Assembly: GCF_002865605.1 (NCBI RefSeq)
Contig: NZ_CP025583.1
Location: forward strand, 2,398,501-2,462,500
Origin: Paracoccus jeotgali
Lineage (GTDB): Bacteria > Pseudomonadota > Alphaproteobacteria > Rhodobacterales > Rhodobacteraceae
Length of the DNA: 64,000 nucleotides
Direction: 5' to 3'
Positions 34,517 through 43,343 of this stretch are shown here, one piece after another. Under the pieces are notes generated by a model. The model made no database searches, was not told the DNA's origin, and saw only the letters and a list, made by a program, of their open reading frames with translations. A program made the position numbers and the translations under genes. Each line of letters opens with the position of its first letter. Position 1 is the stretch's first letter.

Positions 34517-35431
34517 ATGGACCGCCGTATCAAGATCCGCCACCTGCAGGCCCTGACCGAGATCATCCGTCAGGGCAGCCTCAAACGCGCCGCCGAAACG
34601 CTGTGCCTGACCCAGCCCGCCATCTCGCGCACGCTGTCCGAGCTGGAGGACATCGTCGGCGCCGCGCTGCTGAAACGCGGGCGCGGCGGCGTGGCGCTGA
34701 CCGCCGAAGGCGCGTTCTTTCACCGCTTCGCCCAAGCCAGCCTGACGGCGCTGGAACAGGGCCTCAGCGGGCTGGACGCCGCCGGGCGGGAGGGCGCGAT
34801 GCAGTTGCGGATCGGGGCGCTGCCCTCGGTCGCGGCCCGGCTGATGCCCGACGTCGCCACCGCCCTTGGCCGTCTTGCCCCCGATCTGCGGCTGAGCATC
34901 GCCGAGGGCGCGCATGGCCAGATGATCGCCATGCTGCATTCCGGCGATCTGGACCTGCTGATCGGGCGGCTGGGCGATCCGGCCTCGATGCAGGGGCTCA
35001 GCTTCACGCAGCTTTACCTCGAAGATGTGGCGGTCGTGGTGCGCCCCGGCCACCCGATCCTGTCCGACCCCGATCTGCGCCGCATCGGGCAGTTCCAGGT
35101 CATCTATCCGCCACCCAGCGCCGCCATCCGCCCGCTGGTCGAACGGATGCTGATCGCCAGCGGCGTGACCGTGCCGCCGAACCGGATCGAGACGGTGTCG
35201 GGCGCGTTCGGGCGCGTCTTCACCCAGCAGGCGGATGCGGTCTGGTTCATCTCGGCCGGGGTGGTCGCGCGCGAGGTGGCAGATGGGCGGCTGGTGCGCC
35301 TGCCCATTGCGACCGGGCTGACGCAGGGGCCGGTCGGCCTGATGACCCGCGCCGAGGGCGATGAGAGCATGGCGCAGCGCCTGTTCGTGCAGGCCCTGCG
35401 GCAGACGGTGGCGCGGCTGGGGCTGGCCTGA
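34517..35431 (+). CDS. pcaQ: LysR-type regulator PcaQ
   Basis: A 304-residue LTTR with the N-terminal IKIRHLQALTEIIRQGSLKR and recognition helix LTQPAISRTLSELE. It is divergent from pobA-pcaDCHGB, the usual place for pcaQ, whose product activates the pca operon in response to beta-carboxymuconate-type intermediates. Start 34517 (MDRRIK) is preferred to an upstream ATG at 34487 that lies inside the inverted repeat. Confidence 0.85.
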   Translation: MDRRIKIRHLQALTEIIRQGSLKRAAETLCLTQPAISRTLSELEDIVGAALLKRGRGGVALTAEGAFFHRFAQASLTALEQGLSGLDAAGREGAMQLRIGALPSVAARLMPDVATALGRLAPDLRLSIAEGAHGQMIAMLHSGDLDLLIGRLGDPASMQGLSFTQLYLEDVAVVVRPGHPILSDPDLRRIGQFQVIYPPPSAAIRPLVERMLIASGVTVPPNRIETVSGAFGRVFTQQADAVWFISAGVVAREVADGRLVRLPIATGLTQGPVGLMTRAEGDESMAQRLFVQALRQTVARLGLA

Positions 35432-35539
35432 CGGGTGGGGCAGCGGCCCCCGACCGACCGTCCGTGGAACGCGAGGCCATGCTGGCGGGTTGACCCCCCA
35501 CACCGCAGCCACGCGGCGACAAACGGCAAGGAGATCCCC

Positions 35540-35893
35540 ATGGCGAATGCAGACAGCAAGAAATACGGCGCCGGTCAGCAGGATCAGGGCAAGGGCGACG
35601 GCAGCGGCGGCATGAGCCCGCTGCGCCCCGACACGCCGCTGACGACCGAGATCCTGTCCCCGCGCGACACCTCGCGCCACTCGAAACAGCGCGGGCTGGA
35701 CTCGCCCTATGTGCAGAACGAGCAGCGCCACCCCAATGTCGACAATCACCCGCCGGGCCAAGGCCCCGCCGGCGATGTCGACCGCGAAAAGCTGGCCGAC
35801 GAGCGTCCGTCCGACGACAGCGAGCACCTGCCCAAGGGCGGCGTCGAAGCCTCGCCGGATGACAGCGACGACAAGGACGACAGCAAGAAGTGA
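35540..35893 (+). CDS. Highly hydrophilic, probably disordered small protein
   Basis: 117 residues almost without hydrophobic segments, rich in Asp, Ser, Lys, Gly, Pro and Gln, and ending in a DDSDDKDDSKK-type acidic/lysine tail. AAGGAG lies six bases before the ATG. I recognise no domain, and the composition resembles stress-related hydrophilic proteins. It stands alone between pcaQ and the rhodanese gene. The start is well supported by the ribosome-binding site. The function is not known. Confidence 0.7.
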   Translation: MANADSKKYGAGQQDQGKGDGSGGMSPLRPDTPLTTEILSPRDTSRHSKQRGLDSPYVQNEQRHPNVDNHPPGQGPAGDVDREKLADERPSDDSEHLPKGGVEASPDDSDDKDDSKK

Positions 35894-36043
35894 CGCAGGA
35901 CGGGCCTGGCCGCGCATGGGACGCGGCCGGCCCGGCCATGCGGCACCTGACCCGGCAGGCCTGACGCGGCCACGCCGGGTTTGATTTTTGTCAGGACTTG
36001 GCGAAAGATGGGGTCAGTCACCCTTCAAGCAGGAGTCTGGACC

Positions 36044-37048
36044 ATGACCCCCTCTTTCGTGATGAAAGCCGTCGCGGGTGCCGCGATGTCCCTTCTTGTC
36101 GGGCTGTCGGGTCCGGCGCTGGCGCAGGATGCCCCCAACCCCCCGGTCCGCGTCGGCATCACCGCCGACATGCCCGAGGCAAGCTGGCAGGGGCAGGACG
36201 GCCAGACCGTCACCGTCTCGCGCGACCAGACCCCCGGCGCCACGCTGACCGGCGACTGGGCGCTGATCGGCCATGACTGCCCGCCCTTCTGCATCCAGCC
36301 GATGACCCCCGCGCCCGGCGTGACCACGGTGGGCGAGCTGGAGCTGATCGAGGCGATGAAGGAAGGCGACACCATCCTCGTCGATGGGCGCACACCCGAC
36401 TGGTATGCCGGCGGCACCATCCCCGGCGCGATCAACATCCCCTATACCCAAGCGATCGAGCGGCTGGCCGAGCTGGGCTGCGAGCCGGATTTCGACGGCA
36501 AGTTCGACTGCGCAGAGGCAAAAAAGGTCATCCTGTTCTGTAACGGCATCTGGTGCGGCCAGTCGCCCACCGCGATCCGCGCGATGATCAGCGCAGGCTT
36601 TCCGGTCGAGCAGATCCATTACTATCGCGGCGGGATGCTGGCATGGCGCCTGCTGGGCCTGACCGTCGAAGGCGGCGGCACCCCCGCACCGACCGACCCC
36701 ATCGCCGTGCAGGACGTGACCCCCGCCGAGGCCGCGGAACCCGGCGTGGCGCAGGAAGGCGCGGCCGAGGACGGCCTGCCCCAGAACCCGACGCTGGACT
36801 CGACGCCTGACATGACAACGGCCGAGGAGAACCCGGTCACTGACGGCCGCACCGAAGAGGCCGCCGAGACCGGCGAGGCCCCCGTCGAAGGCGAAGCCAC
36901 CGCTGCCACGCCAGAGGATGTGGGCGGGTCGGCGGGCGCGGAGACGCCGAATGGCGAGACACCGGAAGCAGACGCCGCAGGGAATGCTGCCGCGCCGGAC
37001 AGTCAGTCGGATGCCGCTGCGCCGGATGCCCCAGCCCCGAGCAACTGA
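36044..37048 (+). CDS. Exported rhodanese-domain protein with acidic low-complexity tail
   Basis: A 334-residue protein with a signal peptide of about 28 residues (ends ALAQ). A rhodanese-like domain spans about residues 95-210 with VDGRTPDWYAGGTIPGAINIP and the active-site loop CNGIWCGQS, which has two cysteines. The C-terminal 120 residues are Ala/Pro/Glu/Thr-rich and acidic. AGGAGTC precedes ATG 36044. It lies near the sox cluster, so a periplasmic sulfane-sulfur or disulphide function is plausible. A strong terminator follows. Confidence 0.78.
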   Translation: MTPSFVMKAVAGAAMSLLVGLSGPALAQDAPNPPVRVGITADMPEASWQGQDGQTVTVSRDQTPGATLTGDWALIGHDCPPFCIQPMTPAPGVTTVGELELIEAMKEGDTILVDGRTPDWYAGGTIPGAINIPYTQAIERLAELGCEPDFDGKFDCAEAKKVILFCNGIWCGQSPTAIRAMISAGFPVEQIHYYRGGMLAWRLLGLTVEGGGTPAPTDPIAVQDVTPAEAAEPGVAQEGAAEDGLPQNPTLDSTPDMTTAEENPVTDGRTEEAAETGEAPVEGEATAATPEDVGGSAGAETPNGETPEADAAGNAAAPDSQSDAAAPDAPAPSN

Positions 37049-37160
37049 AGCCCGCTGCGCGATGCCAGCAGCCCGGACGGGCTGCGGCAGGCGCGATGAG
37101 CAGAGCGGAGAGGACCAACCCTTTTCCTGCACATCAAGGCAGGCGGCGAGGCAAATATAA

Positions 37161-37195
37161 CGGGCGCAGCCATCAAGGCTGCGCCCGTCTCTTTG
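37161..37195 (+). terminator. Intrinsic terminator after the rhodanese gene
   Basis: CGGGCGCAGCC (37161-37171) pairs with GGCTGCGCCCG (37177-37187) around a five-base loop and is followed by TCTCTTTG. It separates the rhodanese gene from the convergent DUF302-soxS unit. The rest of 37049-37363 shows no gene. Confidence 0.75.
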
Positions 37196-37363
37196 CTTCA
37201 GATCAGCTTATGGCAGTCATGCCGCGAAACAGCATTGGCGGAAGCCGCAGGCTGTCTGCCGACCGACAGGCAACCCCCCTAGCCACCTGCCGTCACCTCG
37301 CTCATGCGGCCAACGCCGGCAGCTCTACCTCTGCACCGTCTCACACCCGCCAGCCTGCGCCGC

Positions 37364-37828
37364 CTATTCCGTCGCCGTGTCCACGATCCGGGTCAGCAGC
37401 TCGTCCACGCCCTTCATGCTCTCGGGCGCGTGCAGGCGGTGGCCGACGACGACCTTGCCGGGCGCGGCCACGGCCTCGTAGACGAAGATGCCATAGGGGC
37501 AATACTGGATGTTGGCGATGTCGGCCTCCATCGCCTGACGCGACAGGATCGCCGAGCAGAAGTTGAAGGTGTCGGCCTCGACATACAGCTCTTTCGCACC
37601 GCCGACATCCTCGCGGGTGCGGGCCAGCATCTCGCCGACATGGTTCACGCTGTCGATGACAAGCCCCTCATTGGTGATCGCCTGCTCGACCGCGAAGGCG
37701 ACATCGGCAAAGCTGCCATCGACCTCTTTGGTGTAGATCCCGGCCTCTTGCGCATGGGCGAGGCCCGCGCCGACGACCATGATCGCGGCCAGTGCCGCAG
37801 AGGCGACCCTTGTGGTGTTCAGGCTCAT
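37364..37828 (-). CDS. Exported DUF302 protein
   Basis: 154 residues with a signal peptide of about 26 residues (ends AHA) and a DUF302 domain. Family text is visible in FADVAFAVEQAITNEGLVIDSVNHVGEML and in the C-terminal VGHRLHAPESMKGVDELLTRI. Two cysteines lie in FNFCSAIL and IQYCPYG. GGAGG precedes the start, which lies one base past the soxS-like stop, so the two are co-transcribed. DUF302 function is not established. Pairing with a periplasmic thioredoxin next to sox genes suggests sulfur or redox metabolism. Confidence 0.82.
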   Translation of the reverse strand: MSLNTTRVASAALAAIMVVGAGLAHAQEAGIYTKEVDGSFADVAFAVEQAITNEGLVIDSVNHVGEMLARTREDVGGAKELYVEADTFNFCSAILSRQAMEADIANIQYCPYGIFVYEAVAAPGKVVVGHRLHAPESMKGVDELLTRIVDTATE

Positions 37829-37829
37829 A

Positions 37830-38279
37830 TCACTCCTCCGTTGGTTGTTGGTTCTCTGCTTGCGGCGGTGGCGCGTCGGCGGGCGTCCAGCCGGTCTCGG
37901 CCAGCATCCGGTCCAGCAGCACCCAGAAGAACTCGTCGCCGGCATAGCCTTCGATGCGCGACACCTCGGTCCCGTCATCGGTCAGCACGAAGGTCGGCGT
38001 AAAGACCGGCGCGCGGCCGGTCAGCACGGTGCCTTCGGGCAGCGGGTCCCTGATGTCCAGACGGTGCAGCGGGGCCGAGAGGCCCTCGGGCGTGCGGGGA
38101 TAGGCGGGGCCGATCTGTTCGTTCCACAGCTTGCAATAGCTGCACCCCTCACGCTCGAACATCAGCAGTTCCAGCTCGCCCGCCGATGCGGCGCCAGCGG
38201 CGGTCAGCAGCGCGCAGGCGGCCAGCCAGCGGCGAAGGCCACGCCCGGACGGCAAAGATGCGCGGATTGCCTGATACAC
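37830..38279 (-). CDS. soxS: SoxS-like periplasmic thioredoxin
   Basis: About 149 residues from a GTG at 38279. A signal peptide (RRWLAACALLTAAGAASA) is followed by a compact thioredoxin-like domain with redox site CSYC (Cys46/Cys49). It is divergent from soxV, as soxS is expected to lie next to soxV in Paracoccus. SoxS-type thioredoxins are thought to reductively activate Sox proteins such as SoxY. The start codon is uncertain because the open frame extends further upstream. No soxR-like repressor gene lies beside it; a DUF302 gene follows instead. Confidence 0.75.
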   Translation of the reverse strand: MYQAIRASLPSGRGLRRWLAACALLTAAGAASAGELELLMFEREGCSYCKLWNEQIGPAYPRTPEGLSAPLHRLDIRDPLPEGTVLTGRAPVFTPTFVLTDDGTEVSRIEGYAGDEFFWVLLDRMLAETGWTPADAPPPQAENQQPTEE

Positions 38280-38376
38280 CTGCCCCAGCCCCGTTGACCC
38301 CAGCCTCGTTGACGCAATGGACAGAGTGTCGCAGCTTTGCCCCAAGGTCGCAAGCCGGCCGCAAAACCCGGAGGCC

Positions 38377-39117
38377 ATGATGCCAGAGATCACCTATGGC
38401 GGCGCGATGCTGGCGGGGCTGCTGTCCTTCCTGTCGCCCTGCATCCTGCCGATGGTGCCGTTCTACCTCAGCTATCTGGCCGGGCTGTCGATGGGCGAGC
38501 TGCGGGCCGAGGGCGGGCTGCAGCCGGGCGCGCGCGGGCGGCTGGTGGTGGGCGCCACCGCCTTTGCGCTTGGCGTCACGACGATCTTCGTGCTGCTGGG
38601 GCTGGGGGCGACGGCGCTTGGTGCGGCGTTTTCGCAGTATCAGTCCCAACTCAGCTATGTCGCGGCGGCGATCCTGCTGCTGTTCGGGCTGCATTTCCTG
38701 GGCGTGATCCGCATCCCGCTGCTGAACCGCGAGGCGCGGATCGATAGCACCCCCGCGCCCGCCACCCTGCTCGGCGCCTATCTGATGGGGCTGGCCTTCG
38801 GCTTTGGCTGGACGCCCTGCGCGGGGCCGGCGCTGGCGGCGATCCTGTTCGTCGCCTCGGGCATGGGCGAGGTCTGGCGCGGCGGCGCGCTGCTGCTGGT
38901 CTACGGCTTGGCGATGACGCTGCCCTTCGTTATCGCGGCGGCCTTTGCCCAGCCGTTTCTGGCGTGGCTGTCCCGGCATCGCAGCATCGTGGCTTGGGTG
39001 GAAAAGCTGATGGGTGTCATGCTGATCCTGTTCGCCGTGCTGATCGCCACCGACAGCGTCAGCCATATCGCGCAGTTCCTGCTGGACCGATTCGATTGGA
39101 GCGCGACGACATTGTGA
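38377..39117 (+). CDS. soxV: SoxV, CcdA-type transmembrane thiol/disulphide transporter
   Basis: A 246-residue protein with six predicted membrane helices. The two redox cysteines are in LSPCILP and WTPCAGP, the CcdA/DsbD hallmark. It carries reducing equivalents from the cytoplasm to periplasmic thioredoxins. GGAGG precedes ATG 38377. In Paracoccus soxV is followed by soxW, a thioredoxin. Here soxX follows directly after 139 bases, so the divergent SoxS-like protein is the likely partner. Confidence 0.9.
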   Translation: MMPEITYGGAMLAGLLSFLSPCILPMVPFYLSYLAGLSMGELRAEGGLQPGARGRLVVGATAFALGVTTIFVLLGLGATALGAAFSQYQSQLSYVAAAILLLFGLHFLGVIRIPLLNREARIDSTPAPATLLGAYLMGLAFGFGWTPCAGPALAAILFVASGMGEVWRGGALLLVYGLAMTLPFVIAAAFAQPFLAWLSRHRSIVAWVEKLMGVMLILFAVLIATDSVSHIAQFLLDRFDWSATTL

Positions 39118-39186
39118 CGCAGGCGCCCTGCGACGCTGTCCGGGTTCCGCGCCGGATCAGGGAAAGTTTACCTCGCATCCGCTGTC

Positions 39187-39229
39187 TGCAAGAATGTCAA
39201 TTGCATCCGTGGCACGATCTGCGTAACTT
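39187..39229 (+). promoter_or_regulatory. Candidate promoter/operator for soxXYZABCD-GH
   Basis: TTGCAT (39201-39206) and TAACTT (39224-39229) are spaced by 17 bases, about 30 bases before soxX. An inverted repeat TGCAA (39187-39191) / TTGCA (39201-39205) overlaps the -35 element, as expected for a repressor site. The octamer TGTCGCAG occurs just after this promoter (39230-39237) and also in the soxS-soxV gap (38327-38334). Confidence 0.45.
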
Positions 39230-39256
39230 TGTCGCAGAGAGGATTGGGAGGTCCGC

Positions 39257-39745
39257 ATGTTTCGTCTTGCCCTTACGCGCCCTGCGTGTGCGGCTGCGCT
39301 TGTGGCGCTGGCCGTCGCACCTGCCCTTGCCAGCGATCCGCCGGCCCCGTCGGATGTAGTGTTCGACTCCGGCTCGGTGGCCTCGTCGCTGACCGGCCAG
39401 CCCGGCGATGTCGACGAGGGCAAGCGCATCATGTCCACCAACTCGCTGGGCAACTGCGTGGCCTGCCACGAGATCAGCGCCATGCCCGAGGTCGATTTCC
39501 AGGGCAATGTCGGCCCGTCGCTGGACGGCGTCGCCGACCGCTATGACGAGGCGCATCTGCGCGGGCTGGTCATCAACGCCAAACAGACCTTCGAAGGCAC
39601 GGTGATGCCGGCCTTCTACAAGAACGAAGGCTTCATCCGTCCGGGCGAGGGCTATACCGGCAAGGCCCCCGACGGGCCGCTGTCGCCGATCCTTGCCGCC
39701 CAGCAGATCGAGGACGTGCTCGCCTATCTGCTGACGTTGAAATGA
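39257..39745 (+). CDS. soxX: SoxX, monohaem c-type cytochrome subunit
   Basis: 162 residues with a signal peptide of about 26 residues. There is one haem motif, CVACH (67-71), and a probable distal ligand Met117 (GTVMPAF). SoxX forms the SoxXA complex that couples thiosulfate to the SoxY cysteine and accepts the electrons. It is the first gene of the main operon; soxY follows by 45 bases. Confidence 0.94.
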   Translation: MFRLALTRPACAAALVALAVAPALASDPPAPSDVVFDSGSVASSLTGQPGDVDEGKRIMSTNSLGNCVACHEISAMPEVDFQGNVGPSLDGVADRYDEAHLRGLVINAKQTFEGTVMPAFYKNEGFIRPGEGYTGKAPDGPLSPILAAQQIEDVLAYLLTLK

Positions 39746-39790
39746 TCGCCGCGCCCCGCGCGGCGCTGCCGACCAAAGAGGAGTGACTTC

Positions 39791-40246
39791 ATGAAACTGA
39801 ACCGACGCGACGCATTGATCCTGGGCGCCGGCGGTCTGGCGGCCGCGACCCTTGCCGGCCCCGTGCTGGCCCAGGACGCGGCCCCGGCTGCGGCCCAGAC
39901 CCCCACCAAGTCGGTCGAGGAATGGATCGCCGAATTCACCGGCGGAAGCGAGGTCCAGGAGGGCGGCGTCACCCTGACCGCGCCCGAGATCGCCGAGAAC
40001 GGCAACACGGTCCCGATCTCGGTGTCCGCCGAGAACGCGGCCGAGATCCTGGTCCTGGCCACCGGCAACCCGACCCCAGGCGTCGCGACCATCAAGTTCG
40101 GCCCCGCCGCCGGCGCGCGCCAGTTGGCGACCCGCATCCGTCTGGCCGAAACCCAGGACGTCATGGCCATCGCCAAGCTGGAAGATGGCAGCTTCAGGCA
40201 GGCCAAGTCCAATGTGAAGGTGACCATCGGCGGCTGCGGCGGCTGA
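39791..40246 (+). CDS. soxY: SoxY, sulfur-carrier subunit
   Basis: 151 residues. The N-terminus has a Tat-like signal (N-R-R-D-A-L-I-L-G), and the protein ends in the conserved swinging arm GGCGG, whose Cys149 carries the covalently bound sulfur substrate. It acts with SoxZ in the periplasm and is exported together with it. The arm is intact. Confidence 0.95.
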   Translation: MKLNRRDALILGAGGLAAATLAGPVLAQDAAPAAAQTPTKSVEEWIAEFTGGSEVQEGGVTLTAPEIAENGNTVPISVSAENAAEILVLATGNPTPGVATIKFGPAAGARQLATRIRLAETQDVMAIAKLEDGSFRQAKSNVKVTIGGCGG

Positions 40247-40281
40247 CCCGTCCCTTACGACCGAATTTCAGGAGATAGAGC

Positions 40282-40611
40282 ATGGCGAAAAACGTCAAAC
40301 CTCGCGTCAAGGTGCCGAAAAGCGCCAAACCGGGCGATGTGATCACGCTGAAGACGCTGATCAGCCACCCGATGGAATCGGGCCAGCGCAAGGATGCCGA
40401 CGGCAACATCATCCCGCGCGAGATCATCAACCGCTTCGTCGTCGATTTCGCCGGGCAGAACGTCGTCGATGTCACGATGGAACCGGCAATCTCGACCAAC
40501 CCGTATTTCGAATTCGAGGTGAAGGTCGATCAGGCAGGTGAGTTCACCTTTACCTGGTATGACGATGACGGGTCTGTCTACGAAGAAAAACAAAGCATCG
40601 AAGTCGCCTGA
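40282..40611 (+). CDS. soxZ: SoxZ, sulfur-carrier partner subunit
   Basis: 109 residues, immunoglobulin-like, with no signal peptide of its own, as expected because it is co-exported with SoxY. Family motifs include LKTLISHPMESGQRKD and FTWYDDDGS. It begins 35 bases after soxY with AGGAGAT before the ATG. Confidence 0.94.
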   Translation: MAKNVKPRVKVPKSAKPGDVITLKTLISHPMESGQRKDADGNIIPREIINRFVVDFAGQNVVDVTMEPAISTNPYFEFEVKVDQAGEFTFTWYDDDGSVYEEKQSIEVA

Positions 40612-40684
40612 CCCATGCCCGGGATGCCTTGGCGGCATCCCGGCGCGCAGGATCGTCAGGACGGGCCAACCGGGGGGAACCGCA

Positions 40685-41548
40685 ATGAAAAGCAGAATTG
40701 TCGCTTCAGCCTTTGCTGCGGCACTTGTCTCGGCATCGGTCACGGCGCTTGCCGATCCGATCGAGGACACGCAGATCGAGATCAATGGCGGCGAGGTGGT
40801 GCTGCCGACCCGCGCGCCCGCGCCGGAGTTTCTGAAGGACACCTTCGACGAGGTTCTGTCCGGCTGGCTGTATCGCGACCCCGACACGCGGGCGATGGAA
40901 ACCGACGATTTCGAGAATCCGGGCATGATCTTCGTCGATCAGGGGATCGACCTGTGGAACGCCGTGGACGGGTCCGAGGGCAAGTCCTGCGCCAGCTGCC
41001 ATAACGAGATCGAGGACAGCATGAAGGGCGTGCGCGCCCATATGCCCAAGATGAGCGAGGCCGGCGACGATCTGTGGTCGCTGGAAAACTTCGTCAACAA
41101 CTGCCGGGTCGAGCGCATGGGCGCCGAGGAATGGGGCTGGAACAGCGCCGAGATGAAGAACATGACCTCGGCCATTTCGCTGCAGTCGCGGGGCGATCCG
41201 ATCGACGTGGCGATCGACGGGCCCGCCGCCGAATGGTGGGAAAAGGGCAAAGAGATTTACTACACCCGCTATGGCCAGCTCGAACTCGGCTGCTTCAATT
41301 GCCACGAGGAAAACGCCGGCAACATGATCCGCGCCGACCACCTGTCGCAGGGCCAGATCAACGGCTTTCCGACCTATCGGTTGAAGGATGCCGGGATCGT
41401 CTCGATCCATCAGCGCTTCACCGGCTGCGTGCGTGACACCCGCGCCGAGACCTTCAAGCCCGGCTCGCCCGAGTTCCGCGCGCTGGAGCTGTATGTCGCG
41501 TCCCGCGGCGCCGGTCTGCCGGTCGAGGGGGTCGCGGTCCGCCACTAA
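40685..41548 (+). CDS. soxA: SoxA, dihaem c-type cytochrome subunit
   Basis: 287 residues with a signal peptide of about 23 residues. Haem motifs are CASCH (102-106) and CFNCH (203-207), and Cys248 in GCVRDTRA is the active-site cysteine that carries the persulfide ligand. Dihaem type, as in Paracoccus. It pairs with SoxX. Start 40685 fits the signal peptide and follows GGGGGAA. Confidence 0.94.
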   Translation: MKSRIVASAFAAALVSASVTALADPIEDTQIEINGGEVVLPTRAPAPEFLKDTFDEVLSGWLYRDPDTRAMETDDFENPGMIFVDQGIDLWNAVDGSEGKSCASCHNEIEDSMKGVRAHMPKMSEAGDDLWSLENFVNNCRVERMGAEEWGWNSAEMKNMTSAISLQSRGDPIDVAIDGPAAEWWEKGKEIYYTRYGQLELGCFNCHEENAGNMIRADHLSQGQINGFPTYRLKDAGIVSIHQRFTGCVRDTRAETFKPGSPEFRALELYVASRGAGLPVEGVAVRH

Positions 41549-41615
41549 GCGCCCCGACCGGGACAGGACGGCTTGTCAACGCCCGCATCGATGCGCGGCG
41601 AGAAGAGGTTTGACG

Positions 41616-43307
41616 ATGATTACCAAGCGCGAATTCATGCAGGCGGCACTGGCCACCACGGCGCTGTGGGGCGCCTCGGGCTATGGCCGCTGGGGCCGGC
41701 TGGCGGCGCAGCAGACCCTCAGCCAGGACAAGCTGCTCGAGTTCGACGATTTCGGCAATGTGACGCTGATCCACATCACCGACGTCCACGCCCAGCTGAA
41801 ACCGATCTGGTTCCGCGAGCCTGCGGTGAATATCGGCGTGGGCGACGCCAAGGGCCGCCCGCCCCATGTCACCGGCATGGATTTCCTGCAGATGTTCGGC
41901 ATCCCGCCCGGCAGCCCCGACGCCTATGCGATGACCTGTGAGGATTTCGTGGCGCTGGCGGCCGAATACGGGCGGATGGGCGGCATGGACCGGGTCGCCA
42001 CCGTGGTCAAGGCGATCCGCGCGGCGCGGCCGGACTCGATCCTGCTGGATGGCGGCGACACCTGGCACGGCTCTTACACCTCGCTCAAGACGCGCGGGCA
42101 GGACATGGTCAACGTCATGAACGCGCTTGGCGTGGACGCGATGACCAGCCACTGGGAATGGACCTATGGCACCGAGCGCGTGAACGAGATCGTGGGCGAG
42201 CTGCCCTTCCCCTTCCTGGGCGCGAACATCTTCGACGTGGAATGGGACGAGCCGGCCTTCGAGCCCTACAAGATCTTTGAAAAGGGCGGCGTCAGGATCG
42301 GGGTGATCGGTCAGGCCTTCCCCTATATGCCCATCGCCAACCCGCGCTGGATGTTCCCCGAATACAGCTTTGGCATCCGCGAGGAACGGATGCAGGCGGT
42401 GGTGGACGAGCTGCGCGAGGAAGGCGTCGATCTGGTCGTCTGCCTGTCCCACAACGGCTTCGACGTCGATTACAAGATGGCTGGCCGGGTCAAGGGAATC
42501 GACGTGATCCTGTCGGGCCACACCCATGACGCGGTGCCCGAACCGGTGCTGATCGGGCAGACGGTGATGATCGCGTCAGGCTCGAACGGGAAATTCGTCA
42601 GCCGGCTGGATCTGGACGTGCGCGACGGGCAGATGCTGGGCTTCCGGCACAAGCTGATCCCGATCTTTTCCGACGTCATCCAGCCCGATGCCGAGATGGC
42701 CGCGCTGATCGACAGCGAACGCGCGCCCTATCAGGCCGAACTGGACGAGGTGGTCGGCAAGACCGAAAGCCTGCTGTATCGGCGGGGCAATTTCAACGGC
42801 ACCTGGGACGATCTGATCTGCGACGCCATGCGGGCCGAGCGGGACACCCAGATCGCGCTGTCACCCGGCGTCCGCTGGGGGCCGTCTCTGGTGCCCGGCG
42901 ACGACATCCGGCGCGAGGATATCCACAACGCCACCTCGATGACCTATGGCCAGTGCTACCGCACCGAAATGACCGGCGAGACGCTGAAAACGGTGATGGA
43001 GGATGTGGCCGACAACATCTTCAACCCCGACCCCTATTACCAGCAGGGCGGCGACATGGTCCGCGTCGGCGGCATCGCCTATGCCATCGACCTGTCGAAG
43101 CCGATGGGGCAGCGCATCTCGCGGCTGACCCTGTCGGATACCGGCGAAGAGATCGAGCCGTCGAAATCCTATACCGTCGCCGGCTGGGCCAGCGTCAACG
43201 AGGACACAGAGGGGCCGCAGATCTGGGACGTCGTCGAAAGCCATATCCGCAAGACCGGCACCGTCAAGCTGCAGCCGCGCGACACCGTCACGGTCTCGGG
43301 CATCTGA
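41616..43307 (+). CDS. soxB: SoxB, sulfate thiohydrolase
   Basis: 563 residues of the 5'-nucleotidase/metallophosphoesterase family, with dimanganese-site motifs DVHAQL (56-61), GGDTWHG, SHWEWTYG and SGHTHD. It hydrolyses the sulfonate group from SoxY-bound substrate. The exported N-terminus reads TKREFMQAALA, with Lys-Arg in place of the usual Tat Arg-Arg. AAGAGG precedes ATG 41616. Confidence 0.94.
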   Translation: MITKREFMQAALATTALWGASGYGRWGRLAAQQTLSQDKLLEFDDFGNVTLIHITDVHAQLKPIWFREPAVNIGVGDAKGRPPHVTGMDFLQMFGIPPGSPDAYAMTCEDFVALAAEYGRMGGMDRVATVVKAIRAARPDSILLDGGDTWHGSYTSLKTRGQDMVNVMNALGVDAMTSHWEWTYGTERVNEIVGELPFPFLGANIFDVEWDEPAFEPYKIFEKGGVRIGVIGQAFPYMPIANPRWMFPEYSFGIREERMQAVVDELREEGVDLVVCLSHNGFDVDYKMAGRVKGIDVILSGHTHDAVPEPVLIGQTVMIASGSNGKFVSRLDLDVRDGQMLGFRHKLIPIFSDVIQPDAEMAALIDSERAPYQAELDEVVGKTESLLYRRGNFNGTWDDLICDAMRAERDTQIALSPGVRWGPSLVPGDDIRREDIHNATSMTYGQCYRTEMTGETLKTVMEDVADNIFNPDPYYQQGGDMVRVGGIAYAIDLSKPMGQRISRLTLSDTGEEIEPSKSYTVAGWASVNEDTEGPQIWDVVESHIRKTGTVKLQPRDTVTVSGI

Positions 43308-43343
43308 CGCCCGGCCACACCACCAGCTAGCAAGAGGTTCGAC

